From contig JAWKLZ010000001.1 of assembly GCA_041392475.1 (NCBI GenBank), forward strand, positions 434,001 through 498,000: a stretch of 64,000 bases of DNA. The letters are read 5' to 3'. Positions 44,276 through 53,111 of the stretch are shown here, piece after piece. Origin of the DNA: Chitinophagales bacterium (lineage in GTDB: Bacteria > Bacteroidota > Bacteroidia > Chitinophagales > UBA2359). A model generated the notes under the pieces. The model was not told where the DNA came from. It searched no databases and saw only the letters and a list, made by a program, of their open reading frames with translations. The position numbers and the translations under genes were made by a program. Numbering within the stretch: position 1 is the first letter of the stretch; every line of letters begins with the position of its first letter.

Positions 44276-47200
44276 CTACCCCCCTTCGCTTACCTTCTTC
44301 ACATTGTCATCAGGAACTCGGTCAATCAAAATGTGGTTTGGATCAATCCCCGCCTTTGAAGGTTTTTCAGGTACTATCACCGTAAACGTATTTTCGGCTT
44401 TATTGATGCGAACACGTTGTTTGTAAATCAATTCGCCTTCTTTTTTGCCTTTTGGAGCTTCACCAAATACGCCAATATCCACCCAATCGTTCAGCCTTTC
44501 GACAGGCGTTTCCAAGCCCACAGAATCCGCTTTGAACTTTTGAGATTCCGTTTTGAAGGTCACTTCGTACCTGCCGCCATCAAGTTCTTTGTAGCTTGCC
44601 TCCAAGGTTCGATTGCTGTACAAGGTAATTTCTTCAAACATATCCGTCAGCAAATATTGAAGGGAATCAGGCGTAGCTTCTTCCAACAAACCCATCAATG
44701 TCAGTGTAGTGGGATAAGGCGGTTCACGATAAGCAGTAGAATCCACCAGTGTTTTCAATGCACCATTCAAGGCTTCTTCTCCAATGAACTCTCGAAGTGC
44801 ATACATAATGACACTGCCTTTTCGGTAGTGAATATACGGTTGATTTTCAACACGCATCAAAGGCATTTCTTTATCGCTTTCACCACCTCGACCCCGCAAA
44901 TACCTGTCCATTTCGTACTTCAAAAACTTGTTCATTCGGTCACGACCATACTCTTTTTCCATCGTCATCAAAGCCGAATATTGAGCAAAAGTTTCGGACA
45001 AAACGGTACCACCTTGCATGTTTGCTCCGATTACCTGATGCGCCCACCATTGATGCGCCATTTCGTGCGCCACCACATAAAACACCATGTCAATATCCTC
45101 TTCCTCCTCGTCAATGTCTGCAATAAATCCAATGCTTTCGGAATAAGGCATCGTGCCAGGGAATGCCTGTGCAAACGATTGGTATCTTGGAAACTCAATG
45201 ATTCTGGCCTGTTTGTGGCGGTAAGGGCTAAAATTGGTGGAGTTGTAATCCAATGATTTTTTGATAGAATTGAGCATTTTGTCCACATTGTACTCATGTC
45301 CTTTGTGGTAATATACTTCCACATCTACGTCCTTCCATTTATCTCTCGCTACTTCATAACGTGCTGAAATAAAGGAGTAAAAATTCAAGGAAGGATGGTC
45401 AAGCGTGTAGTGAAAATAACGGCGGTCGCCTTCCGTCCACTCTTTTTGCAGCGAACCAGGTGCAATTGCAATTTGGTCGGTTGCCGTGCTAATCGTACAA
45501 TCCACTGTCACCCAATCCGAATCATTGGAGAGGTAGGTGTTCATGCAGTGTTGCGAACAATTGTGTTCCAATTCGGGCATCCTTGTAGGTTTTGCAGGAA
45601 GATTGTGTTCTTTTCGGTCTTTTTTGTCGGAGAGTTCATAGCCTTCCTGATAACCCATTGAAGGCATAAAATCCATGTTGTTGAAGAAAGTACCATTTTG
45701 AACTACTTGCGTAAAACTCACATCATTTTCAAAACCCTTGGTGATATAATCAGAATGTACCACATATTGAAGGCTGTCACCTGCCTGCAAAGGTGTTTTC
45801 AAATTGTAAATCCAATAATTCAAAACCGTATCTTTTGCTTCAATGGTTGAATTGGGAAGGTCAACTTTGGCTTTGAAGTTTTGAGGCATATTGAAGTGAA
45901 TCGCTGCAATGGGTTCGGTGGACTTGTTTTTGACCCAAACTTTCGCTTCAATTTTCACATCTCTTTCATAAGGAAAAACTTCAATATTGTAACTGATATC
46001 GGTGATGCGGGGTTGAGCAAGATTTTCGTATTGCTTGTATTTTTGTTCATACTCAACGCTTCTTTCTTCAATGGTATCGGGTGTAGCGTAGGTGTTCAAA
46101 ACCTGCGTGTTGTAATATACAAACCCACCTGTCACCAACCACAAAAGAGCAAAAACTGCGGTAATTATTTTGTAATTCCCTGCAAAACGTCTTTTGGCAA
46201 TACCCATTCGTTGTTTGAAACTTGCGCCTGATTCTCTGACCCAAAACAGAATCACTGCAATGCCCAATAAGGCTGCAAAGAAAATCCAGTAAATGCTGAA
46301 CCACACCAAACCCTCTGTGTAGGGACCAAATTTGTTCATATCAGAATAAACAGGATTTGGAGTAGCTGCAAAACTGACCATATTGCTCTGAACATCCAAA
46401 GGAACCCAAATCAAACCATTGAGGAAAAAGACGACTAAAAACACGAAATAAGCCAAATATTTGTTGTTCACCAAAGCGTGAATCAACATAGACAAAGCGG
46501 CTGCTAATGCAAAACCCACCCAATCAATCAAGAAAAACTGCTTGAAAAATACGCCTATTTCAAAATTGAAGTAGCCAAACATCGCCTGCGCTGCCATGCC
46601 TGTAAAAACTGCAATCAATTGAATGACTGCAACAATGGCGATGACTGCAATGTATTTGGCCACAAATGGGAGCCAAGTAGGGTAGGGCAAGGCGTTGTAA
46701 ATGCCGTCCATTTTGGCATCTCGCTCTTTCCAAACCAATACGCCACTATAAAACACCATGATTATCAAGACGAACAAGTACAATGTACCTTGAATCAACT
46801 CCATCACACTGTAGGTAACAGGATGCGCCGTCAAACCATACGCCTCGTTGGCATGGGTCAATGCCGTTCCCATATTGAACAACCCAAAAACCATGATGAC
46901 AATGAAAGCAGTGCTTTTCAAAATGCCTATAAAATCCAATTTGATTTGTGTCCACAATTGCAGCCAACGGGTTTTGGCATTGTCCGTAATGTGCACTTTG
47001 GGCAAAGGTGTTAAAACTGCAAAGGCGGGTTTCATCACCGCACTTACAGCAGATTCTTTGGATTTGCGTTTGCTTTTTCGGGCGGTAAAAGAGAAACGGA
47101 AATAGGATGCGCCCAATATCAACAATCCTACTATAAACCACAACAAGCGATTGGCTATCAGCAATGGATTGATGCCCATCGTTATGGTGTTTTTATCACC

Positions 47201-47875
47201 AATAGTCCAGTATTTGGTCAATACTTGTAAGGAATTGATGCCAAAAGGGTCGAGCATAATGCCCAATAGTTCACTTTCTAAATCACTGACATAGCTAATA
47301 GCTACGCCATATCCTACAATCATGGCAATGGCTCCAATGAAAGACATAATCGTGCTTCGGGTCAAGATGGCAATGGAGAAAATGATAGCGGAGGCAAAAA
47401 ATACATTGGGAATGATAAAATAAATTAATGATTCCCAATAAGCCATTGGGTAAAATCCCCCCAACTTATTTTCTGCAATCCACGGCATCTGACTGCCCAA
47501 TAGGACGGCTACAAAAATGCCCAAAGCAGGAATGATGGCTACCAAACACGCGCCCCAGAATCGCCCCATGAAAAAGCCCCATTTCTTCAATGGTGTAGAA
47601 AACAGTATGCCATCGTATTTGTAGCTAAAATCACGCAGCGCACTGGTATTGGCGAAAGCGGTGGTGAACATCAATCCGATGAAGGCGTAAAATGCAGACC
47701 ATGCTATGATGGCATAAGGTGAATTGACATGGATGTTTCGCACGCTGACTCCAATAGTTGCATTTTCTACGGTGACTCCTAAAAAATAGAGCAATGCGGT
47801 GATGATGAGGAATATATAGACCATCGGCTGTTTGAAGCGGTGGCGAAGTTCGAAGGTGAAAAATTCTCGAAACAT
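44276..47875 (-). CDS. ABC-2 type permease fused to M1 family aminopeptidase
   Basis: 1199 residues. Residues 1-560 contain about twelve membrane helices of ABC-2 permease type, in two similar halves (FFTFELRHRFKQPMVYIFLI and later LWTQIKLDFIGILKSTAFIV). Residues 620-1190 are an M1 metallopeptidase with HEMAHQWWAHQVIGAN near 935 and the third ligand in LSETFAQYSALM. The peptidase part would face outside. The partner ATPase lies 75 bases upstream on the same strand. The usual GxMEN motif of M1 exopeptidases is not seen, so substrate choice may be unusual. Such fusions recur in Bacteroidota; role unknown. Confidence 0.9.
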   Translation of the reverse strand: MFREFFTFELRHRFKQPMVYIFLIITALLYFLGVTVENATIGVSVRNIHVNSPYAIIAWSAFYAFIGLMFTTAFANTSALRDFSYKYDGILFSTPLKKWGFFMGRFWGACLVAIIPALGIFVAVLLGSQMPWIAENKLGGFYPMAYWESLIYFIIPNVFFASAIIFSIAILTRSTIMSFIGAIAMIVGYGVAISYVSDLESELLGIMLDPFGINSLQVLTKYWTIGDKNTITMGINPLLIANRLLWFIVGLLILGASYFRFSFTARKSKRKSKESAVSAVMKPAFAVLTPLPKVHITDNAKTRWLQLWTQIKLDFIGILKSTAFIVIMVFGLFNMGTALTHANEAYGLTAHPVTYSVMELIQGTLYLFVLIIMVFYSGVLVWKERDAKMDGIYNALPYPTWLPFVAKYIAVIAIVAVIQLIAVFTGMAAQAMFGYFNFEIGVFFKQFFLIDWVGFALAAALSMLIHALVNNKYLAYFVFLVVFFLNGLIWVPLDVQSNMVSFAATPNPVYSDMNKFGPYTEGLVWFSIYWIFFAALLGIAVILFWVRESGASFKQRMGIAKRRFAGNYKIITAVFALLWLVTGGFVYYNTQVLNTYATPDTIEERSVEYEQKYKQYENLAQPRITDISYNIEVFPYERDVKIEAKVWVKNKSTEPIAAIHFNMPQNFKAKVDLPNSTIEAKDTVLNYWIYNLKTPLQAGDSLQYVVHSDYITKGFENDVSFTQVVQNGTFFNNMDFMPSMGYQEGYELSDKKDRKEHNLPAKPTRMPELEHNCSQHCMNTYLSNDSDWVTVDCTISTATDQIAIAPGSLQKEWTEGDRRYFHYTLDHPSLNFYSFISARYEVARDKWKDVDVEVYYHKGHEYNVDKMLNSIKKSLDYNSTNFSPYRHKQARIIEFPRYQSFAQAFPGTMPYSESIGFIADIDEEEEDIDMVFYVVAHEMAHQWWAHQVIGANMQGGTVLSETFAQYSALMTMEKEYGRDRMNKFLKYEMDRYLRGRGGESDKEMPLMRVENQPYIHYRKGSVIMYALREFIGEEALNGALKTLVDSTAYREPPYPTTLTLMGLLEEATPDSLQYLLTDMFEEITLYSNRTLEASYKELDGGRYEVTFKTESQKFKADSVGLETPVERLNDWVDIGVFGEAPKGKKEGELIYKQRVRINKAENTFTVIVPEKPSKAGIDPNHILIDRVPDDNVKKVSEGG

Positions 47876-47950
47876 AATGTTTTGTGTTTATGTTTTGGGT
47901 GTTAAAGTGTTGGTGTGTTAGGGGGTTTCAATTAATAGTTCAACACAATC

Positions 47951-48814
47951 TTAAAGAACATACGAGAAAAATACATCCTCCAAGTCCGCCTCAACTGCTT
48001 GAAAACCATCTCCAGGATTTGTTTCACTGTAAATGTGAATCATGGGTTTACCCGCCATTAGTGTTGAAGAAATGACTTTGTAGGTATTGTAATGATCCTC
48101 CATTTGAGATTTTTCAATGCGTTTCTCCCAAATTTTTCCCGTTAAATCGTTGATAGCATTTGTTGGAGAGCCTACAAACAATAGTTTACCTTGATTGATG
48201 ATCGCCATTCTCTCACAGAGTTCTTTCACGTCTTCCACAATATGTGTGGACAGAATCACCACCACATTTTCGCCAATTTCGGATAGGAGATTGTAAAAAC
48301 GGTTACGCTCGCCAGGGTCTAAACCTGCTGTTGGTTCGTCCACAATAATCAACTGAGGATTGCCGAGCAAAGCTTGTGCAATGCCGAAACGCTGTTTCAT
48401 TCCGCCCGAAAAACTGCTGATGGCTTTTTTGCGGTGATTCCAGAGATTGGTGCGGTTGAGCAGAGCTTCAATGAGGTTGGTGCGTTCGGATTTGTTGGTA
48501 ATGCCTTTGAGGATTGCCATGTGGGTAAGAAGTTCCACAGGATTGACACGAGGATATACGCCAAATTCTTGGGGTAAATATCCCAAGGTTTTGCGGAGTT
48601 CGTGTTTTTGCTGCAATACGTCAATGTCACCCAATTGAATCGAGCCACTATCAGGTTCTTGAAGGGTAGCAATGGTACGCATCAATGTGGATTTTCCTGC
48701 CCCGTTTGGACCGAGTAATCCAAACATTCCTTTTTCTATGTCAAGGGAAACATTGTCGAGGGCTTGTACTCCATTAGCGTAGGTCTTGGAGAGGTTGCGA
48801 ATTTTTAACTGCAT
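47951..48814 (-). CDS. ABC transporter ATP-binding protein
   Basis: 287 residues. Walker A GPNGAGKST, signature SFSGGMKQRFGIAQALLG and Walker B LIIVDEPTAGLDPGERNR are complete, with the H-loop in VILSTHIVEDV. It powers the permease-peptidase fusion encoded directly downstream (75 bases). The C-terminal 70 residues are a regulatory tail ending DLEDVFFSYVL, typical of the CcmA/NatA-like exporters. Confidence 0.93.
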   Translation of the reverse strand: MQLKIRNLSKTYANGVQALDNVSLDIEKGMFGLLGPNGAGKSTLMRTIATLQEPDSGSIQLGDIDVLQQKHELRKTLGYLPQEFGVYPRVNPVELLTHMAILKGITNKSERTNLIEALLNRTNLWNHRKKAISSFSGGMKQRFGIAQALLGNPQLIIVDEPTAGLDPGERNRFYNLLSEIGENVVVILSTHIVEDVKELCERMAIINQGKLLFVGSPTNAINDLTGKIWEKRIEKSQMEDHYNTYKVISSTLMAGKPMIHIYSETNPGDGFQAVEADLEDVFFSYVL

Positions 48815-48968
48815 AGGATATTGATAATAAAAATTGGGTATAGAAATGAAAATTGAATGGATACAATTTTCATATTGGTTATGGTTTCTTTCTTGGGTTA
48901 GTAGTTTTCAAAGGCATGAAAGTTACAAATAAAAATAAATAAAGGGAGAATAACTTTATGAAAGCTGC

Positions 48969-48976
48969 TAATTTTG
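48969..48976 (+). promoter_or_regulatory. -7 element TAATTTTG for ldcA
   Basis: Fits TAnnTTTG, 36 bases before the ldcA ATG; no clear -33 box. Confidence 0.3.
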
Positions 48977-49011
48977 GATGCAAATTTGGGAAAATTAAAT
49001 GTTTTTAACCT

Positions 49012-49914
49012 ATGAGAATACCCCATTTCCTTCAACAAGGCGATAAAATAGCCATTGTCTGTACGGCTCGAAGTTTTGCAGAAGAAGATTTGAAAGCAGT
49101 TTTACCTGTGTTTATAGGTTGGGGATTGCAGCCTATCTTGGGAAGTACGATTGGTTTGCAGTTGCATCAATTTGCGGGGAGTGATGCAGAAAGGGCAAAG
49201 GATTTTGAAGTGCAATTGAAGAACAATGATATTAAAGCAATTATTTGTGCAAGAGGTGGTTATGGTACGGTTCGGATAGTTGATCAAATTGATTTTACTG
49301 GTTTTGAAGCAAACCCTAAATGGATCGTGGGGTATAGTGATGTGACGGTTTTGCACAGTCATATTCATACAAACTACGATACGACTACGGTTCATGCTAC
49401 GATGCCGATTAGTTTTCCTACGAATAGTGTGGAGGCTTTGGAAAGTTTGCGGAAAGTATTGTTTGGGGAAACCTTGAAGTATGAATTTGAAGCACATCCA
49501 AAAAACCGAGATGGAGTGGGAGAGGGGCAGTTGGTTGGCGGCAATTTGTCTATTTTATATAGTTTGCTCGGAAGTCCTTCTGATATAGATACGTCGGGTA
49601 AGCTGCTGTTTTTGGAGGACTTAGATGAATATTTGTACCATATTGACCGCATGATGGTGAATTTGAAGCGGTGTGGAAAATTGAAGGATTTGGTGGGGTT
49701 GGTGATTGGAGGGATGACCGAAATGAGTGACAATACAACACCTTTTGGTAAAACGGCTTTGGATATTATTCGAGACCACATTGCAGAATATGATTATCCT
49801 GTGGCTTTTGGTTTTCCTGCGGGGCATTTGGAAGACAATCGAGCTTTGGTGATGGGACAGAAGGTAAGATTGGAGGTGGGAGAGTTATGCAAGTTGGATT
49901 TTTTAAGCGAATAG
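49012..49914 (+). CDS. ldcA: LD-carboxypeptidase (peptidase S66)
   Basis: 300 residues. Cuts the L,D bond of the murein tetrapeptide in peptidoglycan recycling. The nucleophile Ser109 is in GYSDVTVLHS, the loop ICARGGYGTVRIVDQID precedes it, and the C-terminal GFPAGHLEDNRALVMGQKV carries the catalytic His. No signal peptide, in line with a cytosolic recycling enzyme. A strong hairpin follows the stop codon. Confidence 0.92.
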   Translation: MRIPHFLQQGDKIAIVCTARSFAEEDLKAVLPVFIGWGLQPILGSTIGLQLHQFAGSDAERAKDFEVQLKNNDIKAIICARGGYGTVRIVDQIDFTGFEANPKWIVGYSDVTVLHSHIHTNYDTTTVHATMPISFPTNSVEALESLRKVLFGETLKYEFEAHPKNRDGVGEGQLVGGNLSILYSLLGSPSDIDTSGKLLFLEDLDEYLYHIDRMMVNLKRCGKLKDLVGLVIGGMTEMSDNTTPFGKTALDIIRDHIAEYDYPVAFGFPAGHLEDNRALVMGQKVRLEVGELCKLDFLSE

Positions 49915-49930
49915 ATAGATGATGTCTAAA

Positions 49931-50003
49931 ATGCAAAAAGCACGTTCATTGTGGGTTAAACAATGCGTGCTTTGCATATATAAGGAAGTGATTTTCCTTA
50001 TAT
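49931..50003 (+). terminator. two consecutive hairpins after ldcA
   Basis: The first pairs ATGCAAA..GCACG (49931-49944) with CGTGCTTTGCAT (49966-49977), with inner CATTGT/ACAATG; the second pairs ATATAAGGAA (49978-49987) with TTCCTTATAT (49994-50003). They directly precede the tandem repeat array. Confidence 0.6.
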
Positions 50004-50030
50004 GGTTTTCAAGGAATTAAGGCCGGTTTT

Positions 50031-50246
50031 GAGGTTTAATATTGGCGATTTCTTACTTCAGAACAGTTTGGTTTTAATGGTTTTGAGGTTTAATATTGGC
50101 GATTTCTTACTTCAGAACAGTTTGGTTTTAATGGTTTTGAGGTTTAATATTGGCGATTTCTTATTTCAAAATAGTTTGGTTTTAATGGTTTTGAGGTTTA
50201 ATGTTGGCGATTTCTTACTTCAGAACAGTTTGGTTTTAATGGTTTT
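50031..50246. repeat. 54-bp tandem repeat, four copies
   Basis: The unit beginning GAGGTTTAATATTGGCGATT recurs at 50031, 50085, 50139 and 50193 with only a few base changes (copy 3 has TATTTCAAAATAG instead of TACTTCAGAACAG; copy 4 has ATGTTGG). A degenerate fifth start is at 50248. Because 54 is a multiple of three the frame stays open and would encode repeats of LRFNIGDFLLQNSLVLMV, but I see no start, composition or neighbour support for a real protein. Confidence 0.85.
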
Positions 50247-50304
50247 TGAGGTTTTAATGATGCTTTTCACTGGCTTTAGGTTTTCTTACAATTTAGGTTT
50301 TTAA

Positions 50305-50551
50305 TAGCTTTGATTTTTAGTGTGGTGATTTTCATCGGGTTTTAAGAGCGTTTTATTTTTTTACTATGGCAGTAGTTTTATTGCGTTGGTTTCAGTATAT
50401 TGGATGCAAATGAAAGATTAAAGTTTAATGAGGAAGGATTTTTTTTTGAAAAAGATGGAGAAAATAGAATGTGAAAATCTTTTAATTGCCTTATCATGAT
50501 GATTATCAGTTGATTGTTTTTACTTGAAGAAGCAATTTTTTTATTAATCTT
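50305..50551. other. gene-free AT-rich stretch
   Basis: Between the tandem array and MITE copy B there is no open frame of useful length and no hairpin with a clear terminator form. It includes poly-T and poly-A runs only. Confidence 0.4.
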
Positions 50552-50692
50552 GGTTCTGTGACAATTTTTGTGGAAGCAATAAAGACTTCGGAAGTTTCAT
50601 TTTATAAGAGGTTAATTTTTAGTGAAATAGTTTTTTGATTTTGTAAGCGGCAAACTTCCGAAGACTCAAATCACAGATTTTGTCAAAGAACC
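50552..50692. repeat. MITE-like palindromic repeat, copy B (141 bp)
   Basis: Left arm GGTTCTGTGACAA then TTTTTGTGG and AGACTTCGGAAGTTT; right arm AAACTTCCGAAGACTC, then TCACAGATTTTGTCA and AAGAACC. Same plan and spacing as copy A at 43445-43586, with compensating G-for-T style differences in the inner arms (CGGAAG here, CGGTAG there). It ends 31 bases before the next gene. Confidence 0.8.
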
Positions 50693-50723
50693 TTAATCTT
50701 TTGAATAACTGCCCTCTGATGTT

Positions 50724-51173
50724 ATGAAATTACTACGTTCACTTTTTTTGTTGATTTTTTTATTGTTCTGTTTGTACTGGCTACATGCTTTTATGCTGAT
50801 AGGTGTAGCGAAGGAATCCAAACTATACTACAAACAGTTGAAGAAAGAATTAAAGGAAAAGGGCTTCGCTCCAGACTTTTTGGTTTTGAGTGGCAAACGT
50901 TATTTTTGGGACAATGGTTTCTTAAATAAATATGGCAATGCGGCTAAAAATAGCAAACATTTGAGTGGTGAGGCCATTGATATTGTGGTTTTGGATGTCA
51001 ATAAAGATGGAAAATCCAATGCGAAGGATGTGGATATTGTCTTCAAAATATTGGACGAACAGATTGTCAAAAACGAAGGAGGTATTGGCACTTACAAGAA
51101 AGAAACCAATTTTTTAAGCCAGCAGATGATACATTTTGATTGTAGAGGCTACTGGGCAAGGTGGCACAAGTAA
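50724..51173 (+). CDS. M15-like zinc peptidase (DD-carboxypeptidase type)
   Basis: 149 residues. One N-terminal membrane segment (LFLLIFLLFCLYWLHAFML) anchors a small domain with the zinc motif SKHLSGEAIDI (His79, Asp86) and MIHFDCRG (His137, Asp139), the M15A/VanY pattern SxHxxGxAxD. It most likely trims peptidoglycan peptides outside the membrane. A DVNKDGKSNAKDVD insertion is unusual in its Asp content. MITE copy B lies just upstream. Confidence 0.8.
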   Translation: MKLLRSLFLLIFLLFCLYWLHAFMLIGVAKESKLYYKQLKKELKEKGFAPDFLVLSGKRYFWDNGFLNKYGNAAKNSKHLSGEAIDIVVLDVNKDGKSNAKDVDIVFKILDEQIVKNEGGIGTYKKETNFLSQQMIHFDCRGYWARWHK

Positions 51174-51181
51174 ATAGCGAA

Positions 51182-51940
51182 TTACTCAACCGTTACTCTA
51201 TGCAGTCTTGGTACTAAAATTCCTACTGCTGCACCTACTATGTATCCGACCATCACATCGGTTGGAAAGTGTCGGCCTGCTCTCACCCTCAAATAGGCGG
51301 TAATAGCGGGAATGATGGCAGCCGTTCCCCAAACAAAAGGCGCGCCTTTGGAATCTGGATTGAGGTCGGTATATATTTGGGCAGTCATAAAAGTCATGGC
51401 CGCTACATTGGAGGTATGTCCTGAAATGAAAGAAGAAGTGGCATTTCTACTTAGTTTCATGTCTATGGGACAAGAGGGATTGTACAATAAAGGCCGTCTT
51501 CTTTTGAAGATTTCTTTTGTTAGTCCCGTCAAAGCATTGTTGAGTGCGAGGGTTTCGAAGGTAAATAGGCCAATTGTTGCAAAACTATTGCTGGAGTTTC
51601 TGATATTTTTGTTGAGCAATAAGGTGAAAGGAAGTATAGGTGAGGTAAATAGAAAAGCATTGCTGACTTGATGTGCCGCCAAAGACCAATTGCCGCAGGA
51701 AACCCTGTCAAATTTTGAGATGCCTTCTATGTCTAACAATTCTAATTGTTCTTCGGTAAATACTTCTTTTTTATTGTGTAGGCGATTGCTGTACATCCAT
51801 AACAGGCCACTTCCAACACTAATAGGTATGTCTAACTGAAATGACTTTTTATACGAATACTGCTGTTCCTGTGCTTTTAAATCATTGTTGAAACAAACAC
51901 ATATATATAATAAACAGAGAAGTACGATTGATTTTTGCAT
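51182..51940 (-). CDS. PAP2 superfamily phosphatase
   Basis: 252 residues from the ATG at 51940, which opens a signal peptide (MQKSIVLLCLLYICVCFNN); an upstream start would add 10 residues. The three PAP2 motifs are KRRRPLLYNPS, FISGHTSNVAAM and RVRAGRHFPTDVMVGY. It dephosphorylates lipid phosphates such as undecaprenyl pyrophosphate or phosphatidate at the membrane or in the periplasm. Confidence 0.9.
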   Translation of the reverse strand: MQKSIVLLCLLYICVCFNNDLKAQEQQYSYKKSFQLDIPISVGSGLLWMYSNRLHNKKEVFTEEQLELLDIEGISKFDRVSCGNWSLAAHQVSNAFLFTSPILPFTLLLNKNIRNSSNSFATIGLFTFETLALNNALTGLTKEIFKRRRPLLYNPSCPIDMKLSRNATSSFISGHTSNVAAMTFMTAQIYTDLNPDSKGAPFVWGTAAIIPAITAYLRVRAGRHFPTDVMVGYIVGAAVGILVPRLHRVTVE

Positions 51941-52007
51941 GAAGACTAATTTAACAATTCTTAAACACATAAAACTACAAATTCAAACGTAGATTAATAG
52001 GAAATGT

Positions 52008-53003
52008 TCACTCTTTTTTCTGCATTTCCAGTTCTTTAGTCTGTGTCATTTTGCTCATTCCTTCAACGCCTTGTGTGATCATTACCACAGGTGAAAGTTC
52101 ATACCCTTTGTTGGTAAGCAGTTGAATAAGACCATCTTCGCCAGGCAAATGCAATGCACCAACTGCGATAAAGGTAGCCTGTGATTGTACGATTTTATCC
52201 ATTCTATCGGCCATTCGATAGTTGCGCTCCAGCAAGATAACGGCATCAAAACTGGAATCGGAATAGTTCTGTTCACGGTCATACCATTCCATCAAACCCT
52301 CCAAATCTTGCGCTAAATAATAGTACATCAAGGTTTGTACAGAAGTATCTTGTACAGCTTCACCTGTTCCGAGTTGTTCCAATTGTGCCATGTCCAACAA
52401 CATCACCGCCTGTTCTTGCAAAGGAATCCGATTGAATGCCCCCATTTGTTCTTCAAAAGTTTCTACGCCGATGAGTTTTTTGTGTTTTTCAGCACCCACA
52501 GCTTGAAAAAATTGGTCGAGTGCCATATCCATTTCATGCCCATTTGGACTCTCCAAAGTAGCTATTTCTTCTGCAAACAAAGAGATGAAAAGTGGTTTCA
52601 TTTTGTCCACCTTCAATAAAAATGCAAACATTCCCATTTTATCGGCAATGAATTTTTTGACTACTTGATAATCTTCTCTTTCATATAAATCTTGCAAGGT
52701 TGTGTCTTTCATCATCATACCTCCAAACATGCTTGTCATCATCCGAAAAAGGTCCGTTGAGTCAATAATCAACTCCAATGCCACCGCATCAGATGCTTCA
52801 ATATAAGGCACTGCCAATCGGCCCAAATCGTGCACACGCTTGTCTTGAGAGTGCATCGTGCCGTAAAGATAAGAAGTAGTTTCTAAGTTATTCCCTTCAA
52901 TTTTCCACAGCAGCGAGTTTTGGGCTGCAATGGTATTGAAGAAAAAACAAAGTACACATATCAGTAATAAATGTTGGATTAGCAGCAGCTTAGAACATTT
53001 CAT
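52008..53003 (-). CDS. TraB/GumN family protein
   Basis: 331 residues. Signal peptide ends near FNTIAAQ. The family start LLWKIEGNNLETTSYLYGTMH with GTMH as possible metal site, and a late FIAVGALHLPGEDGLIQLL, define the TraB/GumN (TIKI-like) fold, thought to be metal-dependent proteases. It is exported. The preceding gene (PAP2) is on the same strand, 68 bases downstream. Confidence 0.88.
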   Translation of the reverse strand: MKCSKLLLIQHLLLICVLCFFFNTIAAQNSLLWKIEGNNLETTSYLYGTMHSQDKRVHDLGRLAVPYIEASDAVALELIIDSTDLFRMMTSMFGGMMMKDTTLQDLYEREDYQVVKKFIADKMGMFAFLLKVDKMKPLFISLFAEEIATLESPNGHEMDMALDQFFQAVGAEKHKKLIGVETFEEQMGAFNRIPLQEQAVMLLDMAQLEQLGTGEAVQDTSVQTLMYYYLAQDLEGLMEWYDREQNYSDSSFDAVILLERNYRMADRMDKIVQSQATFIAVGALHLPGEDGLIQLLTNKGYELSPVVMITQGVEGMSKMTQTKELEMQKKE

Positions 53004-53040
53004 GTTTGCTATTTTTTGTTTTTTGAATCATAAAGTTAAC

Positions 53041-53076
53041 AAAAAAACAAGCACCTGATTGCCAAATGCTTGTTTT
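53041..53076 (-). terminator. terminator after the flotillin gene
   Basis: A 10-bp stem AAAACAAGCA (53044-53053) with TGCTTGTTTT (53067-53076); the A-run at 53041 gives a T-tract on the minus strand. Confidence 0.75.
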
Positions 53077-53111
53077 AAATTTTTTGCTAATTGAAGTTAT
53101 TAGAGGAATAC

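Noticed and set aside
46341..47141. Antisense and shifted frames in the permease-peptidase gene
   Set aside because: All are shadows of the long gene; the real frame has continuous membrane helices and peptidase motifs.
50031..50246. CRISPR-like array
   Set aside because: The units are contiguous with no unique spacers and no cas genes are present.
50002..50304. Open frame of about 100 codons with repeated LRFNIGDFLLQNSL units
   Set aside because: It is the tandem 54-bp array read in one frame; the start lies in a hairpin, and there is no support for translation.
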